Below are positions 11,394 through 24,000 of a stretch of DNA of 64,000 nucleotides, one piece after another; the first letter of the stretch is position 1; every line of letters starts with the position of its first letter. A program made the translations under genes and the position numbers. The DNA is from Mytilisepta virgata. Lineage: Eukaryota; Mollusca; Bivalvia; Mytilida; Mytilidae. A model generated the notes under the pieces. The model worked only from the letters and a program-made list of their open reading frames with translations. It was not told the origin of the DNA and did no database searches. The stretch is taken from assembly GCA_028015205.1 (NCBI GenBank), contig JAPWFG010000073.1:61001-125000 (forward strand), written 5' to 3'.

Positions 11394-12702
11394 GTAAGTA
11401 TAATCTAGATATTTAAAATAAATGCAACTGCAGGTAATTGTTGAATAAATGCCAAAGTCTGTATTGTTTATAAGATATAATACATTCATTGTACTAAATA
11501 TTAGACATTGTATTCTCTTTTCTAATATAATGGATCGCTGTCCCGCAGAGTAGACAAGAACAATAAAATCTTTGATACCAGTTTTGATGCACAAGGTGTG
11601 CAAATTTCGTCGATTTACGACTCGTCAGTCGTTTAAAGCCAAAACAACAATCCGAAAACTTGAAGAGAAAAATTTTAAAAATTCCAAAATAAAACAGTGT
11701 TAGAAAATGTTGTATTGTGACTTTTTCTATAATATTAGGTACTTTCTCACAAAAATATTTTATGCGCGTAGTACTAGATAACATATCAGCATCACTGATA
11801 TCGTTGTGTTACTTTACAATTCAGATGCATTTTAAAACTTCTGCTGTCGTATAACTTAAGGAGATTTTATAAACAAATTACTGATCAATACGTTAGTTAA
11901 AAGTTAATTAAAAAATACGAAAAACATTTGCGGAATAAAATTACACAAAACTTTTCTGGTATTAAGTTTGTGGAAATTTTTGGGCCTAACTATTCAAACT
12001 AATCAATTTTTTTGTATTGGTAATACAAGGCATCTGCTTAGTTTCGTTGATTTAAAATTTCAAAAAAATTGAAATGAAAACGTGTTGTTATTGGCGCCTT
12101 TGTTTAATTTGAAATGATAAATAAACAGTAAACTTCTTTGAAGTACCTCAGTGGTTAATTTTATCTCATACAGATGTATTACCATTTAGATTGAAACAAA
12201 ACATGCTATTTCAAGAATAATTCATATTTGTTGGGTTCCTAAATTGTTTATGATATCCGCCAAAATTGGTGTACGACTAATATAATAGGTTCCTAGTATT
12301 TTAAAACTTTTCGTGATTATCAGTGGATGGATGTTCGACTTTAATTTTCGTTCCATAAATATTTCATCACGTACTTTTGTTATATTTTCATTACATTACT
12401 TAAATAAGTTTCATATTAAAAGAAAAAAAAACTCAAATTTGTTTGAAAATACACTAACATAGTTAGATCGGATGAATAATGTCTACACAATTTGTAAGAT
12501 TTTGCAGATAATGATATTGGGAGAAATATTTGATTCTGTAAATGCCTATGCTTTAATTCATACATATATATAATGAAAAGAAAACAATTCGGAGGGTTAA
12601 CATATCATCTAATTTTATTGAGAGCGGAAATACAGATACAATGAGAGAAGTAAATGTATTATTAAATTCATTGTTGATAGGGTTTTTATATTTATTTTAC
12701 AG

Positions 12703-12714
12703 TGACAATTGAAC
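12703..12714 (+). CDS. Candidate microexon A6 (12 nt)
   Basis: TGACAATTGAAC lies between the conserved acceptor and GTAAGTATAA. Phase 0 and phase 2 readings meet TGA stops. The phase-1 frame is open and gives Thr-Ile-Glu. It is identical to B3 at 54,156, its counterpart in array B. Confidence 0.55.
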
Positions 12715-14334
12715 GTAAGTATAAACTAGATATTTAAAATAAATGCAACTGCAGGCAATTGTTGAATAAAATCCAAAGTCTTCATTGTTTATAAGATATA
12801 ATACATTCATTGTACTAAGTATTAGACATTGGATTCTCTTTTCTAATATAATGGATCGCTGTCCCGCAGAGTAGACAAGAACAATGGATATAATAAAATG
12901 TTTGATACCAGTTTTGATGCACAAGATGTGCAGATGTCGTCGATTTACGACTCGTCAGTCGTTGAAAACCAAAACAACAATCCGAAAAGTTTAAGAGAAA
13001 ATTTTAAAAATTCCAAAATAAAAGAGTTTTGGATAATGTTGAATTGTGACTTTTTCTATAATCATAGGTACATTCTCAGAAAAATATTTTATGTGCGTAG
13101 TACTAGATAACATGTCACCATCACTGATATCTTTGTGCTACTACACAATTCAGATGCATTTTAAAACCTCTGCTGTCGTATCACTTAAAGAGATTTGATG
13201 AACAAATTACTGATCAATACGTTAGTGACTAATTAGTTAAAATAATAAGAAAACAATTGCAGAATTAAAACGACACAAGGTTTATTCGCTACTAAGTTGG
13301 TGGACATTTTTGGGCCTAACTTTTCAAACTAATCATTTTTTGTGTATTGGTAATACAATTCATCTTCTTAGTTTACCTCATACATGTGTATTACCATTTA
13401 GAATATAACAAAACATGCTATTTCAAGAATAATTCATATTTTGTTGGATTCGTAAATTGTTAATGATATCCGCTAAAATTGGTGTACGACTAATATAATA
13501 GTTTCCTGGTATTTTAATACTTTCCTTGGTTATCAGGGGATTGATGTTAGACTTTGATTTTCTTTCCATCAATATTTCATGACGTACTTTTGTTATATTT
13601 TCATTACATTACTTAAATCAGTTTCATATCAAAAAGAAGAAAAGTAACTCATTTTGCGTGAAAATATACTAACATAGTTGAATCGGATGGATAACACGAG
13701 ATGTAATATTTTGTAGATAATGATATTGGGGAAAATATTTGATTCTGTTTATGTGCATGTTATAATTTATACACATATAGAATAAAAATAATGTTTGACA
13801 CTCCGATTCTTATTTATTATTAGTATTATTATTTGATACTAGATATGTGTTTACTTTGTATTTTCCTGAAAAGAGAACCATTTTTGTGTCTCCCTTCCAA
13901 GGAAGGGAGACGTATTGTTTTAGTCGTCCCCAACGAAGTGGGGTGACATATTGTTATTGTACCTTTCTTTTATTTTATTTTCTTTCTTCACCCATTTTTT
14001 CCAGACAGAATCTCGGATATGGATGGACCAATGTTGATGGAATTTGCCATCAACTGAAAATTGTGGTTTCTGCAGACAAAAAATAATTTTGAATTTGATA
14101 CTAAATATGTGTTTAGTTTGTATTTTCCTGAAAATAGAAAACCAATTTTTGATAATTATATTTGAATGGAAGAGATATAATCTTGGATTCCAAAAAATAA
14201 ATATTTTAGTTGATAGATAAAAAAGTAAAGAGCTTTTTTGTGCACGTTTTTTTTATAGTTTTTCCAATTAGTATAATGATTGGAATTTCGCAATCCATAA
14301 TTCATTTGACAAAATTCCTGCCAATGACGCAACA

Positions 14335-14612
14335 GTGGATTTTGTCAAAACATTTATGAACAACAGCATTGCCCAAAAAGATTTTTTGGGAAACACCACG
14401 GAAAAGGTTGACCTGGCAGGAAGCAGAGAATTCTTACTCTTCCGGATCACCTGTGTCTACCCTCGGTTGTTTGGTAGAGTCCATGTTGTTCATATGTTTT
14501 TAGTTTTTAATTGTAATGCATGTGTTGTTTTGGTCTTGTCTTCGTTATTTTCCGGAGTTTGTCACTTGTTTCGATTATCCCATCCTTCAAGTATTTCTTG
14601 ACTTTACCTGTG
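14335..14612 (+). mobile_element. 3' fragment of a Penelope-like element
   Basis: Matches the 3' end of the element at 44,953-49,096. The end of the reverse transcriptase frame (GCTTACTCTTCC-type word) is followed by the non-coding tail with GTCCATGTTGTT, TTTTTAGTTTTTAATTGTA and TATTTCTTGACTTTAC words (compare 48,835-49,035). It is a 5'-truncated copy sitting in the intron before the P-loop exon, duplicated at 58,893-59,172. Confidence 0.7.
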
Positions 14613-14847
14613 TTAGCCAACAAATCTGTATGGTCATTTGGCTAGATTATTACGGAAATTAATATTCTTTTAATATCGTAAATGGTGCATTGGTGGGGAA
14701 ATGTAGGTTTGGTAAAAGATATGAATTTTAAGCGAATTTTGAAAAATTTGTATTTCTTATTCAGAAAATATCAGGACAATTGATCTTCATATTTATCAGT
14801 TCATCTGTCTTAAATATCATAATTAAAAAGATCTTTTGATTTTCTAG

Positions 14848-15081
14848 GAGCTCATAGATCACAAGAAATATTAAATAGATTTCTATCAATTGACTTGGTT
14901 CCATCACATGACGGTAGAATACTTGTGGTTGGAAGTTATGGAGCAGGTAAAACTACACTAGTAATGAACCTTATCTATGAGAAGATCCCAAAAGAAAGAC
15001 AGAGTACCATTGGAATTGATGTTTATTTTGGAAACCTGCTGTTTGATGTAAAGAATAGACGACTTCTTAGGAGAAAAGCTG
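14848..15081 (+). CDS. ROCO gene, P-loop (G1/G2) exon
   Basis: A 234-nt exon, phase 1 at both ends (acceptor TTTTCTAG, donor GTAATC). It carries the Walker A motif G-S-Y-G-A-G-K-T-T (14,931-14,957) and a Q-S-T-I-G-I-D-V switch I region, the usual Roc arrangement. An ATG inside the continuation (14,895 onward) gives an open frame that runs into the intron and is not the true start. The exon is duplicated at 59,409-59,642 with six base changes, five of them amino-acid altering. Confidence 0.88.
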
Positions 15082-18000
15082 GTAATCACAACTTTATTTA
15101 TCTTGAATTTTTAACAGACCAGTTTTTTTGTTGTTTCAAGATTTGGATGATATATGCATATATATATAGATTTATCTTTAACGTTTTTTTTTTTGGGATT
15201 CTCTGGTAATTTGGTAATTAGAAGATTTTCGAGGAATTCATGTTAATTATTTCAAAAGTTATATATCCTAAAGTGACATTGATTACAAGAATAGATTCAA
15301 TGTTGGCATAATACAACGTCATTGTTTTGTCACGTAAGGATGTTCGCTTGTCATGTTTTTGAATTTTTGTAAGATGTTCAGAATCATCTGGTTTTATCAT
15401 GTGAATGCAATAAATTATTTTTCCCGCTCACACCATGAACACCCATTTTTCTTTTCATAAATCTTTTGCATCCAGAATAATAAGCCATTTGTAAAAGTCT
15501 TATAAAATCCTTGTTTATATTTAATGGTTTTTGAGAAATAAAACTTGTCAATGTTAAAGCTATGTAGAATAGAGAAAGCATATTTTTCGCGCCAATTTTC
15601 CAATGGCTTCTATCTCGAAAACAAGCACACTGACCTATATTTTTTTCTGCTCTTTTAGTTCCTTTATTAATACATTATTAAAAAATACTATTAATATTTA
15701 CCAGTGGTATGAAAGGCTTGTTATTTTGAAATTGAGCAGAGAACACCCTTAATTACTTATGCATACTCAATAATAACTCTCTTACATATTTGCAGTAAAT
15801 AGTTGTCATTAAGTTGACATTTGACTAAAACAGTGGATATTAAGACATGGATATAACTAAGACAAGAATTTGTATCAAAGTATGCTTACCATTCTTCGCT
15901 GCATCGGTTTAAAAGTGGTCAATGTTGCAACATTATACCTTTTTTTAGCCAAGAAACGTGCAAAGGTTTTTACTTCCAACTCGTCTCCTCCACGCCATCA
16001 AGCATTGTTTGTCAAGAACATCCTCGCAAGTGGTAACCAAAGGACGTCCTAAATTTCAATCCTGATATTTTTGCCCGAAACGGGAATCAAACAAGGGACC
16101 TTCTTTAAACACTATCCCATGGTGCACACTTACCACTTACTACCATTAAGGAATTATTGCCCCTGGTTTGTATCATTCCCTTAGCTGTTACTGTTTCGGC
16201 AAGGAATGCATATAAATGTGTTGTAAGTTTCATTTTGGTAATTAAGACATTTCATCACATATTGGGAAACTAAATAAAAAGTTGACCTGTTTAGCTACCT
16301 CAGGTTTTGTTTCTTTCAATGTTTTGGATTTTTCATTGTTTTGATCTCTGAAAATGTCTGATATAGAAAGTCATAACAGTTACATTCCTATGTTCATTCA
16401 CTTTTAAGTTTGGTTATTGGGAACTCCATAAAGGTTTCAAAAGATAATTTTTCTTTAGATTAAACATTTCATTAAACTAATGTGATGCTCTAATTAACGT
16501 ATTTTTTCAGGTCAGCATTCTTTCCCAAAGGCATTGTACCAAAAGTTATTGGCATACCTGAACACAGTGGACTTGATTCAAAGGAAGCGAGAACCAGAAA
16601 AGAATCAGTGGACGATAAGACCAGCAACCATAAAAAATATACAAGAAAAAGTAAATGTGTTTGCGGAATCAGCAGATGCCCACAATGAAGATTTAATTCC
16701 TATCCCGATTCTAGATTTTGCTGGTCAGATTGTCTATCTAGCAACACATCAAACATTTATTACATCACATGGTATTTATGCAGTTACTTTCGATGGAGCA
16801 AAAGATCTAAGCAGTGTATTGCAGGAAGATTTTAGCACTGTAAATGAAAACTACACAATACTTGGTAATTATGATTTAAATAAACCAACACTGTTTTCTG
16901 CATTAATTTTCCGAGAATGTATCAGCTTCATTTAGACTTTATTTATGAGATTAAAAACAAACCAAACAAAAGGGGTAGATTACTCTTATTACGTCGTTTA
17001 ATTAATGACATTTAATTGGAAACTCAAATGTATTCTTCCCCAAACAAGAACAAGTTTAGCTGTTACTGTATAAAAAGAATATGAGATTACAGTCTTCACC
17101 AAAAAAGAAAACAAGTATATAATTTTTTATCAAGTCTTTATTTGTTATTTTATTGAGGCGTGATTAGGTCATTAGGTTTTTTTTCATGTAATTTATGACG
17201 TGCAATCGATGTGTTTAGTTATTAATAGTATTAGATTTTTTTCCTGTATTGACTTTGATTTTTTATTATTATATGATTTTGAATTTCAGATGGCATCCGA
17301 CAGTGGGTTTCCTCAATTCTTACATATTGTTTCCCAGAAACCAAAGGATACCCAAAGATATTGTTTGTTGCTACGCATAGAGATCTTCTGGAAGATGTAA
17401 ATATATTCACAAAAATAACACAACGTAAAGGGGGATCTAAACACTAAATTTCCAAAAAAAGTACATAAAGAGATGCAATTATGGAATAGTAAAGCAGAAT
17501 TAAACAAAACATATGTAACAAAAATTGAAAAGCAAAGACACTCATGACCGTTAAGGAATGTTGGAAAAACAATTAACCAAGGAATATTGTCAAAGTTATT
17601 GATATATGTTTTACATCCAATATTGTTATTAAGCTTTCTTTTAAGCGTCACTCGTTTAACAAACAAACATACATGAACGTGGACATTGTTCGCTGTGCTA
17701 TCTTGTACAGTGGCAATGTTCCGCTAAAAAATGCATCCTTAGCTGAACATTCTGTATTCTGTTCTACTCACGATACAATATACTCTTTGAAAAAATATTC
17801 TAAAGGATAATTTCGTACTTAAAAGAGAATTCCATACACATGCATATCTATTCCCATCAATTTTTATAACCCATAAAGAAAAATCCCTCCGCAAATATTT
17901 ACACCGGAAGTAACTGTCTGACTTTCCGGTTGTGTAAAAAATAAGACCAGTTTATAATATATAATATTTTTTATATAACTGTTTTACGTACAGTTTTTTT

Positions 18001-21000
18001 TTTTATATGAAGAAAAACAACACATTTTACCTATAATATAAATCCGAATGGCAAACCTAATTCAAAGCTGCAAAAATCACTAAAAACAACGTGGTCCTCA
18101 ACCAACATTTTCATCGCAAATTCAAACTCAACTTGTGGAAACTTCTTTTTACAGTTAGTATTTTCAGAAATCAAAAGATAGATTTTATTCAAAATAGTAG
18201 CTAAACATTGCAAAAAAATAAATCGAATAGAGAATGGAAACAGGGAAAGTGCCAAAGAGACAACAACCCAACCAAAGAGTAGAAAACAGCCCAAAGCCAC
18301 CAATTTGTCGGGTTTCAGCTGGCCCCTAAACAATAATTCATACTGGTTCAGCGAAATGGACGCCATACTAAACTCCGAAACGTAAAAAAGAACCAATATT
18401 AATAAAACACACAAGACTAACAAAAATCCTGACTTGGGACTTGGGACAGGCGCAACAATGCGTCTGAGTTAAACGAAAGTAAGCATATTATCTGTGACAA
18501 GATTTATGCATCGGATTCCAGTACGTGCATGCATGCTAAACGATATTGAATCTATTGTCTTCTGCAAAATGTGGTCGACATTCATTATAGAATCTATATT
18601 ATGACTGAAAAAACGGAGTTATATAAAAATTAAGAATGATATGTGCATAAGTGTTTTAATGAAACGCTTTAAACGCACCATAAATAAATGATTTTTTGAA
18701 TATCAAAACAGAGTGCATATAACATAGCAACATTTCAATTTTTGTAAATTAGTTTTTGATCTTTTAAGACAATTCCTCTTATTGTTAAAAATCGTTAAGA
18801 ATAAAGCTTAATTTATACATTTTTCTTACAATATAACATATCAATGTTTGATAAATCTAAATTTCTCTCTTCTTAATGTTGGGGGCTCGAAATTGTACAC
18901 ACGATAATCATCATTTTTAATTTTCATTATTTTAGATCATATTATCGACTGAAAAAACATGTGACTTTTAAGCTTATCTGGCCAAAGGCCAATTTTAGCT
19001 ATTACCATCACTTGGTTCCATCGTTATTTCGTACGTCGTCATCAGTCCGTTAACTTTTTCGCATTTGGATCTTCTTCTTGAGATCCACTGAACAGAATTT
19101 GACCAAAGTTGTAAGAGATTTTCGTTCTTACTGTTGTTACTTGGGTACCGATTGGTCAGGAAACATGGCTGTCAGACCCTATTCTAATTTCTGATTGGTT
19201 GTACTTTGAAAATAATTCTGAAGAAACACACACCCGATTGAACCCAAACTTAATAAATATGTTTTTATAGAGGTTCTTAACAAGTCTTGTCACTTTGGTG
19301 TCGATCCGAAATCCAAGATGGCCACCACGGCTGAATCTTTTCTAACATAAGGATTATATGGGACGATTCATTTAAAATTCTTGTGTGAAACCGCATAGTC
19401 AATTGGAATAAGACAATGCAGCAATGGTCCTTGACGATACTCCTTCAGTATTGTGTCGAATGACCCAGACTGCTAACTACTATGGCTGTAACAGCCGAAC
19501 TTTGTTGAATATAGGACCCCTTGGGAAAAGTTCATCGAAAATCTTCTTATCTGAAACTATTGAGCTTATAAGAAGCAAAGTCGGCAGAACTGGTCCTTAG
19601 GTTATCTCTCTTATGACCAGGGCTGTCGAGAACGATGGCCGCCTCCGTCGAACGTTTTTTAACATAGGACCCTATAAAACAATTTTTTAAAAAATCTTGT
19701 CTGAAACTACTGAAGCAATTGAGACCAGACCAGAAATTGCGCCTGCGTGGTCCTCAGTAAGAGTTGTGTTTTATGATCCGGAATGTCCAAAAAAAAAAAA
19801 AAAAAAACGTGGGCGCCAGAGCGAAACTTAGTTTAACATAGGATCTTGCGGGAAAAAATATTCTGATCTGAAAGCATCTAACCAATTTGAACCAAACTTG
19901 GCAGAAATGTATCGTAGGGCGTCTTCCCGCAGATATGTTTCTGATGACCTGGGTTGTCAACTAAGATGGCCACCAACGCCGACTTGGCAGCCATAGTTAT
20001 TAGACTGTCCTCTCAGAGAATCATCTACAATAATATGGACTGCTGTGTATTATGTGAATCTTTTGTCTTGGTTGACAAATTGAATGCAAGTGCCAATACA
20101 GGCTCCTCGGAGACTCTTTTTCAATAGGTTTGAACAATAACAACAATAAATGAAGTTATGTTTCAGAAAATCTTTTCAGGAACAAGTGGAAGACAAGAGG
20201 GAGGAATTTCTTCGAATTCTGAGAAGCACACTTACAGAGGAAAACATGAAATCACATCTTATGCTGGACACATTATTTTTTATCAACGCGACAGACCCAG
20301 AAGACGCTGAGATAACGAATCTTCGAAATGTCCTTGAGAAACTGATCTTGGAAAATCCACATTGGGATAAAAAAGTACCACGTCAGTTCCTTGTTCTTGA
20401 GATGATGCTGGCCGCATTAGTTGAACAAGGAAAGCTGATAATGTCTCGGACAGAGATAGATGATTTGAACAGGCAGACAGGGGATAAACCTCTTTCAGAA
20501 GAAGAGTTGGCATGTTTCCTTCACATTCAACACAATTGTGGAAAGTTGACATATCTGAATGTACCGGGTCTAAAGGATAATGTTGTAATCAATCCCGTCT
20601 GTTTGGTAGATGTCCTCAAGTCAGTTGTGACTTCAACACCGACTTTGCCAGACCTGAAAGAAGGACGTCTTCGAAAATCCGACCTGGCAACATTATGGAA
20701 ATCTGGCAATTTCATACAGTTTCTGCCTTTTGAAGATTACCTTAGAGAGCTACTTGTTCACTACGACATCTTAGCAGAGGTTAGACGGTATGATAAAGAA
20801 AGTGGAAAGAGGGGAGACGTGGATGTGTATCTTGTTCCGTGCATGGCGCCTAGGCATAACAAAACATCATTTGTGAGGAATTGTCTTACCAGAGATAAGT
20901 GCATCAGCTTCGTGTTTGAGTTCAAAACATCAGTTGTTCCTTCAGCTATACCAAGCAGAATGATAGCCTGCCTTATAAGTATGTGGAATGTCAAAGCTTA

Positions 21001-24000
21001 CGAAAACACGGAACTACTTTTTTCTGGGTTTGCTGGCGTGACAGTTGACAGAAAACACGATCTTGTCTTGCAGACTGAGGGAAACATGCTGGTATTGATT
21101 TTAATCCATAAAGAAAGAAAACAGCTTATCGTACGTGATCTTGCCTCGAGTGTACGAGAATGTCTTGAACAAAATTTAATAAGAATTTCAGAGGTGTACT
21201 CTCTTTCTTTCTCTACTGATCTGATGTCAAAGAGGTACGTGCCATTTGAGCTAAAAGTAAGATCAGGATGTTTCAACTCCAGTTGCTTGTTGGATCCCAA
21301 CGATTTGCTGCAGCTAGACCAAACCTGGAAGTGTGCCAATCATGGTGTCGAGACACCATCATCAGAGCTGGATATTTGGTATACTGATAGGGTATGTCTT
21401 ATTTTATCATGAAGCGATAACAGAAAATTGTATACAGATCCTCCAATGAAAGCAAAATTAACACATTATTACAATAAAATAAACCAGGGTAAAAAGTAGT
21501 CAGACTAGGAGTCTCTCTGAGGTTAAATATTGTAAATAATAAAACTGATAACAGGAAAGATCAACATACCAATCAAATTGACAGAACCTCAGACAAACAA
21601 TATCATAAAAGATCATAAAACTAAAAACTACAAATAGAACGATAGTCTGATTTAGTAATTACAACTAACAATGCAAAAGATAATACAACGAGTTACCAAA
21701 GAGGAAAAACATATAAATTGTCTGTTATAAGCCTAACAGTTAGAAACTTTGAAAGAAAAAATATCTGCAAAATAAAAGATCAGACAAGTGTTGTATATTA
21801 ATCTTTTCCCTTTCCGTGTTATTGGTAAGAGACATGTATTGTTATTCATTCCAGATAAACTACTTGAAAGTAACCTACAAATCATGTGTACTTGTTAGCA
21901 ATTTAAGAATTTAGTAAGAAATAAAATGTTCCTTTCATTTTCTAGGGATTTCAAGAATGTACTACCTCTTGTCATGGTAAGTACTGACTGAAAATTTATC
22001 CCCCATTAGCTTGTATTTCGAAATGTAATTAACAGTTTTTGTTGTTTTGTTTTATTTAGTTCAAACTTTAAAATATTCCAAAAACAATTTTTGATAGTCT
22101 TCCAAGGTAAATATTATTTAAAATTGACCGTATTAAAGTAATATCAAAACAATGGGAAAAATAAAAAGAAAGAAACCTTTCTAGTTATATGTTTCTGTAT
22201 CAAGTTAATCGTTTAACATCTAAATGGATTTTTCCAGGCATTGTGGACGCTGTACTTTCCATGTTTTTGAACGATACACATTTGTTGCGTATATGCAGCT
22301 TTCTGACTGTAGAGGAAGTTCGTAGTCTTGCAGTACATCTTGGAATGTCTAAGCCAGAATTGGATGAAGTTGAGCAAAACAACCATATGGCATCAATGTT
22401 AAAGTTTTACAGTCTACGGGCCTGTAGAGAGAAGAATAAATCGTGTGCAGATTTTGTCAAAGCGATGGAACAGGCAGAAATCAACAAACATACAATGTGC
22501 AAGGTACTTACTTTGTTGCTATAAAAACATGTGCAAGATACCTAAAAATATTGTATTTCACTCTAAAGAATACGATCACATGAAGCCGTTGTTCCTGCCG
22601 TTCCTACTACACATAATACAGATACAAATCATAGTAATGTTTTCACCCTACTGTTTTTAATTTCAATGTGATGTGTATTTTATATTCGAAAAATAAAAAT
22701 GTGAATGTCAAATACTAAAGGGTGAATAAATAAAAAATCAAACAAGTTTAAAAGTGTGGTTTAGAAAGTTAAAGTTTAGTTTGATGATTAATTGTTTGAA
22801 GTTGCATTTAAACAGTCGGAACGTGGATGTGCAGGAGAATAAAATGTCTTGATAAAACCATCATACATATATCATGTTTTATGGTTTATGATATTTAACC
22901 ATCTTCGTTGATAAATTTTGCTTTCAAAGCTTGCAATTTAAAGATATGTGGTTGCGTAAAGTATAGTTATAATGTGCTTCTTATAAATCAAGTGGTTCTT
23001 GTTGCTTGTATCCCAGCACTTATTTACTTTAAATGCTTATAAAACATTTCTCAATTTGTAGTAAAACCTAAAAAAAAACTTATTTATCGAGAAGATATAT
23101 TTAAGGCCAAAAACGCAAACACTAATCGTGATCCAAACGGTATAATATCATAGCGTTTTCACATTCTAAGTCTTCTTAAAGATAAAATATAAATTCTTTA
23201 GAGATGAAAAAATTATTTGGTTTGTTTGATTTTGTTGACAGATACTGAGACAACAGGAGATACAAACAGGTAAAATTTTTTTTAAATTTTTTACAATGTA
23301 CATGTAAATGAAGATAGTAAATAATCGTATACACATTAATACAAATCAATACAAATGTATTAAGAAATAAGCTCCAATGTGGTATGTTTATACCTCGCTG
23401 GAAAAAAAATGTTTTATAGATTCAATGGAAGTATTGTTGTAAGAATTAGTTTGGTTTTTGGTTTTCCAAATGTTTCGGTTTTAATGCTGCTGATGAGAAG
23501 TAACTCCTTGAAATGCGTCGTATACAGCATAGTATTAATTTACTATATCTAATATTAGTATCTTTTGATTGTTATTTTGAAACTCCTGGGACGATGCCTC
23601 TGCATGGTGGACCCTAGGTCCCCGAGGGTATTCGCCAACCAAGTCGTCAGACTTATCTGACATGATTTTTCATTGATTTGTTACAGAAATTACCAGTATT
23701 TAGCCAAATTAATAGAAATACTAAGGGTTCATTCCTTGTATTGCACATGGTAGATCTCCTTAGCTGAAATTTGGCTTCCTGTTTCGGTATTTTTGTTTAT
23801 GAGTACTTCTTGTTTAAAATAAGTTTGGTTTTCTGGTCTTCAAAATGTTTCGGTTTAAATGCTCTGATGAGAGGTAACTCCTTGAAATGCGTCGTATACA
23901 TCATAGAATAAATTTACTATATCTAATATTAGTATCTTTGGATTGTTATTTTGATGACATGAACAACAACACAAATAACAGAAAGGGTCAGCAATGACAT

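Larger units (their letters stand above)
3770..13840 (+). repeat. Tandem array A of microexon-bearing units
   Basis: Six full units and a terminal partial one, marked by the word GGTGTACGACTAATATAAT near 3,856, 6,116, 7,397, 9,662, 10,943, 12,264 and 13,481. The basic unit is about 1.2-1.33 kb. Two units are longer (~2.26 kb) because of a shared ~940-bp insertion. Offsets between copies (3,547 bp for 6,359/9,906 and 5,439/8,986) show that a two-unit block was recently duplicated in tandem. Every complete unit contains the acceptor lead TTTTTATATTTATTTTACAG and a GTAAGTATAA-type donor 9 or 12 nt later. A recurrent minus-strand open frame of up to ~96 codons is broken in other units and is not called. 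Confidence 0.9.
13840..16140 (+). repeat. Segmental duplication around the P-loop exon, copy 1
   Basis: Nearly collinear with 58,400-60,693, covering the intron before the P-loop exon, the exon itself and ~1 kb of the following intron. Homology ends abruptly just after the TACCATTAA word (16,141 here, 60,693 there). Within it, 14,335-14,612 is a Penelope-type 3' fragment. Around 16,065-16,140 the minus strand shows a tRNA B-box-like word (GTTTGATTCCCG). Confidence 0.9.

Noticed and set aside
14895..15209. ATG at 14,895 as the true start of the ROCO protein
   Set aside because: Coding similarity between the two copies extends upstream to the acceptor at 14,848, and the downstream end of that open frame runs past a good phase-1 donor into intron sequence.
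16060..16145. Minus-strand tRNA gene suggested by a B-box-like word
   Set aside because: No matching A-box, acceptor stem or anticodon arm. At most an old tRNA-derived repeat.
19030..19060. Minus-strand hammerhead-like CTGATGA...GAAA word
   Set aside because: The putative helix II cannot pair properly and no helix I was found. The word belongs to the CGTCGTC repeat family.
20150..20179. Start of the COR exon at the ATG at 20,150 or at the TTTCAG acceptor ending 20,166
   Set aside because: Neither keeps frame with the phase-0 donor at 17,397. The acceptor ending 20,179 does.
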